From: Hemerocallis citrina
Taxonomy: Eukaryota > Streptophyta > Magnoliopsida > Asparagales > Asphodelaceae
DNA: 64,000 bases
Reading direction: 5' to 3'
Assembly (NCBI GenBank): GCA_017893485.1
Contig: CM030362.1
Span: 184,224,175 to 184,288,174 of the forward strand
Under the pieces are notes generated by a model. That model saw only the letters and a list, made by a program, of their open reading frames with translations. It had not been told where the DNA came from and did not search any database. A program made the translations under genes and the position numbers. Shown here piece by piece: positions 11,801 to 21,304 of the stretch (position 1 is the stretch's first letter; each line of letters begins with the position of its first letter).

Positions 11801-12184
11801 AAAGGTGTGATTCGATTTGGCAAAGGCGGGAAGTTAGCCCCAAGGTTTATAGGCTCGTACAAGATATTGAAAAGGATCGGGAAAACTGCTTACCGACTTG
11901 AATTACCGGAAGAGTTATTTCAGGTGCACAATGTCTTTCATGTGTCTATGCTAAGAGGTTATATTCCAGATCCGAGTCATCATTTGCCTGAAGTGCCGGA
12001 AGGTTTGCAATTGGACCTCCATTACATCGAGTCTCCTGTCGAGATTGTTGATTGTCGAGAGAAAGTCTTGAGGAATAAGACGATACCGATGGCCAAGGTA
12101 GTCTGGAGAAACCATCTGGTTGAAGAGGCTACTTGGGAGTCTGAGGAGAGGATGTTGATCGATTATCCTGAGCTTTTTGCTTAA
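8877..12184 (+). pseudogene. pol: Pol polyprotein of the chromovirus (PR-RT-RH-IN-chromodomain), broken
   Basis: The domains are in order: protease with [11 protein letters not shown] (Asp at 8913); reverse transcriptase with [18 protein letters not shown] and an altered catalytic box FIEDI (9858-9872) where FIDDI is usual; RNase H (about 10270-10640, with the ALSRK end); integrase with its zinc-binding region and catalytic MDFITGLP, SDRDARF and DGQTERVNR; and a C-terminal chromodomain (about 12028-12180). The zinc region reads KCEVYQQ, so one Cys has become Tyr. Stops lie at 10137, 10446, 10521 and 11663, and one base is missing near 11235. The RT change, Cys loss, stops and frameshift together make a functional enzyme unlikely. 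The final stop is at 12182-12184, about 100 bp before the 3' LTR. Confidence 0.92.
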
Positions 12185-12273
12185 TTTGTATTTTGTATTT
12201 TGTATTTTCTTTCGCTTGTTGTGAGTGTTCTGTTTCTCGCTCTTGACTATAGTTCCGGGGACGGAACTATTCT

Positions 12274-12286
12274 AAGGAAGGAGTAT
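12274..12286 (+). other. Polypurine tract of the chromovirus
   Basis: AAGGAAGGAG lies directly upstream of the 3' LTR start and would prime plus-strand synthesis. It is followed by TAT before the TGTAAT terminus. Confidence 0.8.
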
Positions 12287-12825
12287 TGTAATACCCTGAT
12301 TTTCATTTATGAAAATTATTATTTTGTATTATTATTTTTGTACGTATTGTGCACGTGCAATTTTGCAGTATAAAATCTTTTAATTATTTTCATTACATAT
12401 ATATATGTCTTTTGTATTTGTTTTTATTAAAGCCCATTTTTCGTTAATAAACATAAGTTTCTCTTATAGCCCAATTGAATTTGTTTTTGTAAACTAATTT
12501 GGCCCATTAAATAAAGGCCCATGAATTTATTTTCTCTTTTAAATACAACTTGTAATGTAGACAATTTTTATAGATTATTTTTATAAAGAATAAAATGTAC
12601 AACTTTTAAAATGGGGGACAATTGAATACACGTGCATTGCCCGTACACGTGTATTGTGCACTTCATTTTGGCCGGATTTGAATGGGAGGAAAAGGAAAAG
12701 AGAAGTGGAGTTTGTGGGAGGTAGTTTTGGGATCATGGTTGGTTACTACAACTTCCCCTTAAATCTTAGCCTTTGGTCCTTAACTCCTAGATTAATCCTA
12801 GCCCTTTATTTGTCCCAAAATTTAG

Positions 12826-12833
12826 TATAAATA
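12826..12833 (+). promoter_or_regulatory. TATA box in the 3' LTR
   Basis: TATAAATA is followed by a C-run, and a transcription start would be expected about 30 bp downstream. The equivalent site in the 5' LTR is TATCAATA and therefore damaged. Confidence 0.6.
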
Positions 12834-13742
12834 CCCCCCCCCTAGCCTAGTTATTCTTCCACTCTTCATTCTCTAAACCTATAGTAAGAAAATACAATTA
12901 TTAGTAGTGAGTTATTAGTAGGAAGTGAGAATAAATATTGAGAGAGTGGGTTTTGTGTGTGCTTGCATCAAGGAGGCCGGCTACTAGGAGCTCTCGGGTT
13001 GCACTATTGGGAGGCTCGGGTTTCACATCAAGGAGGAGGAGGAGCACTCGTTTGGCAAGCTCGAGAAGGGCTTTTCGTTTAGGAGTTATTGTGTGATTTT
13101 TTCTCTCCAAATAAGGTGGGTTATTTTTCTGATACCATGTTAGGGATGATTGAAATGATAATGCATGAAAGAAACTAATAAGAGTACACTTAATTGGAAA
13201 AAGGACTTGCTAGTTGATTAAATTAATGCTTGATAGATTGCATGTTATCTTGTCATGAATCTTAAGTTGTATGCGAATCATTTTGTAGTGATGGAATATA
13301 TGAATTATAATTGTTCTTAATGTCAAAACTAAGTACAAAATGCTAGTAGATGAAATTGTTGTTTTGTGTGCTTAGATGGACTTTCGTGATATTTCTTAGA
13401 ATGAATAAATTATAATCTACTTTTGGGTTTATGAAAGAGGGAAAAAAAAACAGGGAATTGATGTAGGAAATTTTAAGACAAAGTTGTGTGAGAAATGTCA
13501 AAATGATTTATGAAAATAGTAGTATGCAATCTAAATTAATTGTAAGAGAATTGTGTGTTTAATTACTGAAAAAATTATTTTAAAAATACTGGAGTGTTAA
13601 ATTATGTTAGACTAGACGTTCTGGAGATTTACAGGAATTTTAGTGAAAGCAAAACTAAAATAAGAGCTTTTGAACATCGAACATCATGTTCTAATGAACA
13701 GATAGTTCAATTAAATAAAATGCGAGTTGTAGTTAAGACAAC

Positions 13743-13990
13743 TTGAGCCTATAGCTCAAGTGGTCGGTGAGCCCTTGGCGCTGCAGTAGCGCAGGTGGGT
13801 GTGTTATGAGGTCGCTGGTTCGATACTTGTGGCCACCTTTCTTTTATGTGCGTTTAAAAATTAAATCAGTTTTCGAACCAAGAGCATGTAGCTCTCTGTC
13901 TTCTCTTTATACTGTTGAGCGCAAGTGGCCAGATGGCTAGCGCCTGCAGCTGTTTTCTCTTGGGTCGTGGGTTCGATTCTTGGTGCGGCC
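13743..13990 (+). repeat. tRNA-like units 1 and 2 in the 3' LTR
   Basis: These are the counterparts of the two units in the 5' LTR. A-box/B-box pairs lie at 13750-13761/13817-13827 and 13926-13937/13969-13980. The second B-box half reads GGGTTCGATTCTTGG as in the 5' copy. Confidence 0.55.
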
Positions 13991-14344
13991 ATAATGGTAA
14001 AAAAAAATTTAAAAATAATTTTTGGGTTTTCTTGGTGTGTAAAAGTTCCAAAAAAATACTCTTATTATTCTAAAATCATGTGTGACTTATGAAAATTAAT
14101 TGGGAGTTATTGGAATGAAATAAAGTGTATTTTGGAAGTAAAAGTGTAATTGGAACTATAGTTTTTACACTCGTATAATTTCATAAAAATGTGTTTTTAC
14201 GAAGACATTGAGATAAGTGTTAGAAAAGGAAAATTGAAAGAAAGAAAGTATAAATGTGAAGTTTTATATGAGTTATTCTTATTAAAGAATAGTGTGACAA
14301 TAGTGAGTTTGTGAATATTCACTTTGACTAGATATTTTATGATA

Positions 14345-14562
14345 TCTATAACTATTATAATGGGAGAGATGGGGTTGGTAAACAAATAAACAATATTTTA
14401 TTTTTTTTGTATGTGTGCAAACACGTGCAGCGCACGTGTTGGTAGGTTTTTTTTGTCCTTTTCCTTCCTCCTCCACGTGCATCGCACGTGCATCATATTG
14501 GTAGGTTTTTTTTTTGTCCTTTTCCTTCCTCCTCCACGTGCATCGCACGTGCATCATACTAG
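14345..14562 (+). mobile_element. Small non-autonomous Helitron (218 bp) in the 3' LTR
   Basis: The insert starts TCTATAACTATTATAA and ends with the hairpin CACGTGC-ATC-GCACGTG, a short spacer and CTAG, sitting between host A and T. These are the hallmarks of plant Helitrons: TC start, 3' hairpin, CTRR end, AT target and no target duplication. The 5' LTR supplies the empty site, since deleting the insert restores TGATAT followed by (A/G)ATTTTAATG. A 59-bp unit ending in the hairpin is duplicated (from 14439 and from 14498), and a third related hairpin lies near 14421. It has no coding capacity. Confidence 0.88.
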
Positions 14563-14991
14563 TAATTTTAATGTGGAAGTACATGTTAGTTATGAAATGC
14601 ATGATGGATAATTGAACTCCATGTATGATTACTGACTCATGAAAAGATTGGAAATCATGCGATTGAAAAAGAGAAATGTTCTTGAGTTTGACAACTCAGA
14701 TTGTGAATTTGTGAATTGAAATTGAAAATTAGGGTGTAACCAAAACTCACACCGGCAAGTGAAAGTGATGAGATATGATTATTGAAATTGATAAGACCAA
14801 GTTTGGGTCATTGTGAAATGAAAGAAAATAAGACCGGTATTAGTGAGAGGGCTAACTCTAAGAGATTAATTTTGTTCATGATTTCATTAAATTAAGAATT
14901 AGTACATAGTGAAGAGGTGATGAAAATGAGAGAAAAACACAAGTATGAGGGCCTCGAGTCTACGATGTGGGTGTGATTCACAGTTTGTCTT

Positions 14992-15141
14992 CACGATGCG
15001 TCGTGACATGACGTGGACACTACTCCGAAATTATCGGGATCTTGGCGATACTTGTGGGGTGTGACTGCGAGAGGATCGTGTGCCATGAAGGAGGCTGAAT
15101 TGTCCATAGATAGTCTTCACGATGCGTCGTGACATGACGTG
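14992..15141 (+). promoter_or_regulatory. Duplicated TGACG-type motif in the 3' LTR
   Basis: Two copies, at 14992-15016 and 15117-15141, match the pair in the 5' LTR and retain the CACGA/TCGTG inverted repeat and TGACATGACG core. The two spacings are similar in both LTRs. Confidence 0.4.
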
Positions 15142-15781
15142 GGATTCCCCTTCAGTTTTTCTGTACATGAGCTCGTACTCATAGGACATCTAGGATACTT
15201 ACCGTAGTTACAGTAGTAGATTAAGTCATGACGAGAGATTGAACCCTACAAGATGAAGAACGATTAAGAGGCTGGTCCTCGGACCTATGTAGTATAGGAT
15301 GCATAGAATCCGAACAAGTGTGCATTAGTGTCATGTAATATAAATAATTGCATTAAGGACTAAGTGCACAATCACAACACGACATCAATAGGGTATTCCC
15401 CTTAGTTTGATATGTGACAAGTTTGTGTTTGTTAAATATGAAAAATCAATTATACTGTTTCTAGCCTAAAAAGGATGGCCGTGTATAATATTCGTCGGTT
15501 AAATAAACTAACGTACCCACAGTTTTGTATGTAGGATAAATGACATGATAAAGATTAAAGAAGAACTGATGCTTAGAGATTATTCAAATGTTGTTGTACT
15601 TTCATTTATATAAATGTTGTAATTTTGCTTCCGCTGTAAAATGCAAAGTGTAAAGATTTCTTGTAACTCTGATGTAAAGTGAAAAGTTTTAAATTCCTTG
15701 TAAAATTGTACGAAAGAAGTGTAAAGATCCTGTGGAATCTCGAATTCAGTTGTATTTTGGAATTCGGGGTGTTACAAAAAG

Positions 15782-16648
15782 ATTCACTTTTTAGTTCATC
15801 TACTCATCAAAATTCATTATATCTTCATACCATCATCTAAAATGCTTTCTAATAGATAAATCATCACATACAACATGCTTAGAACAATAAGAAACAAACA
15901 TATGTCACTCACCTTATTGAAGAATCAACCGAAGAAAAATAAAGATTAAGAAAATTATTTCGTTTGCAAGAAAAACAAGATCCTCGCTTTAGAACTCTAA
16001 GAAAATAATAATAAAGAAATCCTTTTGTGTTTTGCAGCAAAGAGATGGCTCACACCACCTTAAATAGGCCGGAATATTAGGTTTTAGGGTTTTTGAATAG
16101 ATTTATAAAATACATCTTTTGAATATATCTTTATATATATAAATCATTATACTTGGAAATTAAATAAAACCATCTTAATTGAGATTTAAAGACAAAAACA
16201 ACTCCCCTACTATCAACCGGCACTGTTTTGAAAGCCCAGAAAAATGAAATTGCACTTTTGCCCTCTAAGTGGCAATTTTGTAAAAAGACCCTAGTAATCT
16301 CTTTACCTCTGAGTTGACTAGGAATCATGCCAAGCCCAAAAATCTGAAAATCTGGAGTTTTCACTCCATGTGGTAATTTTGCACAAAAGTCCATCTTTTT
16401 GTAATATTTGCAAATATGTCAAATAATTATCAGAAAAATCCAGAAAATTCACAAATAATATTTAATAATAAATAATGAGTTTTCCCAAAATAATTTTTGA
16501 CTTTGTAACTTCCCAAGAAAATATTTGCACGTATTTTCACGTGTAAAAATATAAATTTCAGAAAAATATTTATTAAATCACCAAAAATCATTTTAATTCA
16601 TTTATTAATCTTAAAAGCATTATTTTAAAAAAGATCTGGGGTATTACA
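15782..16648 (-). mobile_element. Proximal half of a minus-strand LTR
   Basis: Read on the minus strand it begins TGTAATACCCCAGATC at 16648, a typical Ty3 LTR start. It contains a TATTTAA promoter-like box followed by leader-like sequence near 16040-16070 and continues past the chromovirus into 3316-3781. No internal domain of this element is present next to it, so it is a solo or rearranged LTR. The flank at 16649 (ATTCT) does not match the left side, so the target duplication is unproven. Confidence 0.55.
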
Positions 16649-18328
16649 ATTCTAAAGGAATTGAAAGTCTCATGTATACAAAGATCTACACTAGAATAGA
16701 CATAGCCTTTGAAGTAGGTATGATCTGCAGATTCACTAATAATCCCATACACATTTGAGTGCCCTTAAGAGGCTAATAAGATACAAGAGTGGTACTCAAG
16801 ATTTTGCTTTGTGCTACTCTAGTTATTCTTCGAATGAATGGCTGATCTGATGCATTATGATGCTCAGAATTTGGTGAAAGTCGATAACTAGTGGATATGT
16901 GTTTACACTACGAGGAACAGAAATGCTATGGAAATTAAAAGGTAAATAGGCACGTGCTATCATCCATGAAATCAGACCTCTATGTGTTATCCTCTGCAGG
17001 GAAAAGGCCGAGTGGATTGAAGAATTTATTGCTAGTCATCCATTAAGAAGTTTAAGTAACTTTCTAATTCTGTTATGCGACTATCAAGCTACAATGCACT
17101 GTAGCTCATAACTCACTCTATAATAGTAAGAGGAGTATATTAAAGCTGAAAGAAGCCTAGTTGAACTTTCTCATAGATAAAGTGCAATTGCGATAAGTAT
17201 GAATAATGCTCTTGCTAAGAGACTTGAAAGTGATCTAATTATCAAAACTTTGGGGAAAATGGAGTTAAAAGCTATTGAGTTAAAGCTTTAACATCCTAAT
17301 TGTTTTGAAATTTAGAATCCAATTGGAGCCATAGAGAAGTTCAAACTTAAGCATCAATTTTAGGCAGTTGACATATTTTAGATAATTTTGATGATTCCAC
17401 ATAAATTCCACAAATATATAATATCATTCCAATTTTGATGGTATTATACATCTGAAGAATTTACTTAGAATAATCATATTATTCCAATACGAAACATGAA
17501 AACTTATCGATGTGTTTCCGATGTTTAGAATGTCGTTATATCATTCCAATTTTGACGATATATCTCTTTTATGGATTCTTGTTTCATTTTAATTTTGATG
17601 ATTCAGAATTAACCATAATTGATTTGACTGTTCTGTCATTCCAATATGAAACATAGTATGGTTCTTGTGTAGAAACTATAATAATTCTTATTCTTTATTT
17701 AGTTAAAGAAACTTGATTGTGATGCTTGTGTTACATTTTTACTAAGCTAATTATAAATTGAACTAAGTTTTTTTGTGGAACTAGATACTTAGTGAAATTC
17801 GTTGGAATTCTTAAAGATGTGTCTCTTGATATTCTTATTTTCCATAACCTAGCAAAGATGGAGGAGTTGAATCTGTCAACATAGATTTCAAAATAATGAT
17901 TTGCTCAAAATGGAGGAGTAAACATAAAGCAGTGTGCAAGGATAGAGTTTCAGTTTAACTCTCTCGAGAATAAATTAGTCACTTGCTTGGTAAAACTTCT
18001 GTTGAGTTTAAGACTCTTGTGTTCATTGAGCTTAAACTCTTATTTTGTTCTTGAAGTTTATTTGCTTTGTTTGATTTTGAAACTATGACTGATTATTCCA
18101 GTTGGTTTATGTATTATGAACTATTCTGTTGTGATATAGTTTGGGAGCTATTTAATTATTTGGTTTAGTCTTTTTAAACTATATGGATTTATAATTGATT
18201 TAGTCCTTATGAACTGTACATTGAGTGATGCATTTCTTCTATTTTAAGACTGCTATTAGCCAGTCAGCTTCATGTTGAATTGATGAGATAATCCAGTACG
18301 TCTATATATTGAGAATATAGGAGGAGAT
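16649..18328 (+). pseudogene. Decayed Ty1/copia pol remnant (RT end and RNase H)
   Basis: Broken frames from about 16650 to 17290 keep copia landmarks in order: a SLMY-TR-DIAF-like block (16660-16720), an SGYVFTLRG-like block near 16890, an EAEWI block near 16997, and an ALAKRLESDL stretch near 17205 that corresponds to the usual ADPLTKGL. Many stops and small indels lie between them, so nothing is translatable. 17300-18328 has no recognisable coding sequence and would be the element's 3' untranslated region. It ends in the purine-rich AGGAGGAGAT just before the LTR. Confidence 0.65.
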
Positions 18329-18608
18329 TGTTGGATATATAGGTATATTCTCACTATATGAATAATATTATGTGTAATATTATTCTATGGGTAACACGTG
18401 TGTTACATGTACTATTTGTATGGATATCGGAACGCGGGTTGAGTGGGTTGAGAACCCAGTACCCAAACCAGTATTTATAGGATAAATACTGGCTTGTGAT
18501 AGTAGTCTTGGTATTCCAATTTTGATACATAGGATAAATATCTCAAGTACCTTAGTCTAAGATATTAACCCTAATTTCTATTGTTATAATCTCTCATAAT
18601 CTCTAACA
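18329..18608 (+). repeat. 3' LTR of the decayed copia element (280 bp)
   Basis: It starts TGTTGGATATATAGG after a purine-rich tract and ends CTCTAACA. Size and termini fit a short copia LTR. The likely promoter region is a palindrome, CCAGTATTTAT-AGG-ATAAATACTGG (18468-18492). The 5' LTR is not in the window. Confidence 0.7.
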
Positions 18609-19149
18609 ATAACAACCTACTTAATGTTTTCACTATTTATGGGGGTAGAACATACAAACATTAGGGCAATGTTGTTAATTGGAAATAGAGTTGCTTTTGG
18701 ACCGTGGCTGCAACTGGGTATAGGTGCAAGTTTCGTTTGATTCTCAACTGAATAGTATCCGGTTGCTTGGTACCCTTTTTTTTCAAATCGTGGGTTGCTT
18801 GCCACTTGAATCACAGCAAATGCAGGTCTAGCAACTTAGTTTGCAATACTTTTAGTTGCAACTGCACTGCATTTCTAGTTACAGCCGAGCAGAGACTCCC
18901 ACAAGTGTCTGAGTTGCTTAAGAAACTTCAGCAATCTACTCCGAACCCATGTCGGAAAGCGAGAGAGCTTATTGTCCTATATGGAGTTGGTTATGTTTAG
19001 CGTTTAGGATTTAGTTCTCATGCATTTAGAAATTTTATTTTTCAGCTAGTAACCTATATGCAACCAATATCCACTTTCTTATATCAATGCCATCACTTTT
19101 TAAATTAAACATTATATGATCTTACAGAGCGGGCAAACATCTGTGTAAT
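18609..19149. other. Unassigned stretch with one exon-like segment
   Basis: No transposon termini or long ORF were seen. At 18883-18985 a plus-strand frame reads EQRLPQVSELLKKLQQSTPN and then RKARELIVLYGVGY, preceded by an acceptor-like TTTCTAGTTACAG and followed within a few codons by a stop. It looks like real protein sequence, but I do not recognise the family. It may be a relic host exon or a captured fragment. Confidence 0.3.
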
Positions 19150-19848
19150 TAGAAGTTAGTCTGCAAGTTTAAGAAGGAAAGAGGCCTTGGTGTTCTCAAT
19201 CTTAGACATCAGAATATTGCTATCCTTGGGAAATGGTTATGGAGAATTCTTAAGGATGATAATCTCTTCTGGGCACGTCTTGTCATTCATAAATACCATT
19301 CTCATCACAAAATTTGGGAATTATACCCCTCTGTCGCCTACGGCATCCCCATTTTGGAAGGGGGTGTGGAAGGTTGTTGAACCATTCAGGTGTGGAATAT
19401 TCAAAGTCTGTGTTAATGGTTCTTTGGTTCATTTCTGGACCGATTTATAGATTGGTAATTACAAAATTGCCTATATTTTTTTCGAATTGTTCATCTGGCC
19501 TCCAATCAACATGCTACTGTAGCAGATTATATCGTTTGTAATAATGATATTAGGAGCTCGCACATCCCTTTTAGAAGAACGCTTCCCCCTTCACTTATCC
19601 CAAAATTCATCACTTTACTTATGTCTCTACGCGCATACGGCTGACATTCTACTGATGATGTTTTATGGCAATGGAATAATTCAGGAGTATATTCTATTAA
19701 ATCATTTTATAACTTCCGTAACTTCGGTGGTGTTATTTCTCCGTTTGCCATATCTATATGGAAAAGCCCTACCCAACTTAAAGTTAGAATCCTTACGTGG
19801 CTAGCTATTCAAAATAAATTACTTACGGTTGATAATCTCAACAAGAGG

Positions 19849-20425
19849 CACTACAACACAGAACCTATTCGCCGGCGTTTTTTTAGACCTTCATCGGCGT
19901 TTTTTTACGCCGGTGAAACATTCACCGGCGTTTATAAAAACGCCGGTGCAAATGCCGCCGAATCGAGCGTTACGGAAAGATAGGCACATTCACCGGCATT
20001 TTAATTGGACGCCGGTATATCTTTAAAATACACCGTCGGCCAGACGAACGCCGGTATATGGCGATTTCTGGGTGCCGTTCTTTCCCCCAATATACATTCA
20101 CCAGTGGTCACATACCGCCGGTATATATCTTTTCACCGGCGATTGTACAAACGCCGGGGAATGTGTAATATTTACCGACGGTCAAAGAGCGCCGGTGTAT
20201 GCTTGTTTCTAAGCGCCCTTCTTTCCCTACTTACAAACACCGGCGTGTCATAAAACACCGCCATATAGATATTCACCGGCGTTTTATAAAATGCCGGTGT
20301 ATCTTAGGAGTACTGCAACTTCCGGATACACCCGCCTGTGTGGAAACACCTCTCTAGCGAAATTTTCAACTAAACAATTAGATACACCGACGTTCTATAA
20401 AACGCCGGTGTATGCTCGTTGGTTT
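19849..20425. repeat. Left terminal inverted repeat and subterminal repeats of CACTA
   Basis: After the CACTA terminus, about ten copies of a CACCGGCG-type motif occur in both orientations. Several are paired as hairpins, for example CACCGGCGTTTATAAAAACG and the following CCGGTG at about 19922-19947. Such subterminal repeats bind transposase in characterised CACTA elements. The apparent ORFs here are by-products of the repeats. Confidence 0.85.
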
Positions 20426-20605
20426 TTCCTGCTCCAATTTTTCATTCGATTTCAATTCACAATTTCATTTAAAAAACCTGTAAACTAATTCACAACTGAA
20501 TCAACCAATTTCAGGCATATTAATGTGCAAATCACAACCAAACACACGAATTAATTAAGATAATAAAGTTTCACACATAGTCCATTAATCGTCCAAATTC
20601 ACCGC

Positions 20606-20818
20606 TTAATTAACATCATAATTAACAAATACAGTAATTAACATCCCAAATATCTCAACAACTACATAAAACAACAATACAGAACATAACAACAACAAGA
20701 ACAACATAACAACAACAACTAGAGGCCGCCGACCACAGATCCATACCCCTCGAGTAGCTTCAGTACTGATCATCAGAATTTCCTTGATCTGGGTGACCGC
20801 TCTATGAAAAAAAAACAA
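20606..20818 (-). other. Possible 3' terminal exon of the CACTA second gene
   Basis: On the minus strand the start of this block reads SGHPDQGNSDDQY followed by a stop, in one of two open frames, and then a (GTT)-rich 3' untranslated-like run. Its position just inside the left subterminal repeats is where the last exon of a minus-strand CACTA gene would end. The other frame at 20606-20818 is a hydrophobic translation of the GTT run and is not credible. Confidence 0.25.
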
Positions 20819-20871
20819 TAATTTAGTTCAACAATAAAACAAATATAAGAAAAATAAGTAAAATAAGAAGG

Positions 20872-21296
20872 GGCTCATATCAAGTGTAGTTTTAAGGAAC
20901 AGTCATCGTGGAAGGAAACCAAATATAAAAGCCAGAAATGGAAACAGAGAATGGTAGAGAATGAGGATACACCAGGCTAACATAGCAGCATTTTCCTCAT
21001 CTCTCTCATCCAATGGTAGAGAATGAGGATACACCAGGCTAACATAGCAGCATTTTCCTCATCTCTCTATCATCCCTGCTTTCTCTTCAGCAAACGCACA
21101 TAAAGAGACATCAGCAACAACAGCATGAGCGACAAGAACAACAATAATAATAAATTATTATAAACGAGATGTCTCTATATGGGTTTCCATATCTCCACTC
21201 GAGCCTTCTCTTTTTAATCACAGCCCAATTAAGAACAAAGACGACAGCCACTAAACAATCCAATCACAGCCCAATCAAAATTTGCCATCCTGGATC
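20872..21296. repeat. CACTA internal module, copy 1
   Basis: Begins GGCTCATATCAAGTGTAG and ends near the CCTGGATCT phrase. It shares long stretches with 24133-24490 and 26338-26650, including GAATGAGGATACACCAGGCT and CACTCGAGCC. This copy has an extra 62-bp tandem duplication (units starting at 20951 and 21013). Confidence 0.8.
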
Positions 21297-21304
21297 TTAA
21301 ATCT

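Larger units (their letters stand above)
3782..15776 (+). mobile_element. Ty3 chromovirus (Tekay/Del-like) with both LTRs and target duplication
   Basis: A complete but mutated element of about 12 kb. It is bounded by AAAAG at 3777-3781 and 15777-15781, so the insertion is intact at both ends. The order is 5' LTR, methionine-tRNA PBS, extra ORF, gag, protease, RT, RNase H, integrase, chromodomain, PPT and 3' LTR. This order with a C-terminal chromodomain is diagnostic of chromoviruses. The pol sequence looks most like the Tekay/Del branch, judged by recognition rather than by a search. Several stops and a frameshift show that it is no longer autonomous. Confidence 0.93.
12287..15776 (+). repeat. 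3' LTR of the chromovirus (3490 bp, with Helitron)
   Basis: It begins TGTAATACCC and ends GGGGTGTTACA, followed by the target duplication AAAAG. It is about 200 bp longer than the 5' LTR because of the 218-bp insertion at 14345-14562. Numerous single-base differences from the 5' LTR show that the insertion is not recent. Confidence 0.93.

Noticed and set aside
3311..16653. Target duplication for the minus-strand LTR
   Set aside because: The right flank ATTCT does not match any suitable left flank near 3306-3325, so no duplication is claimed.
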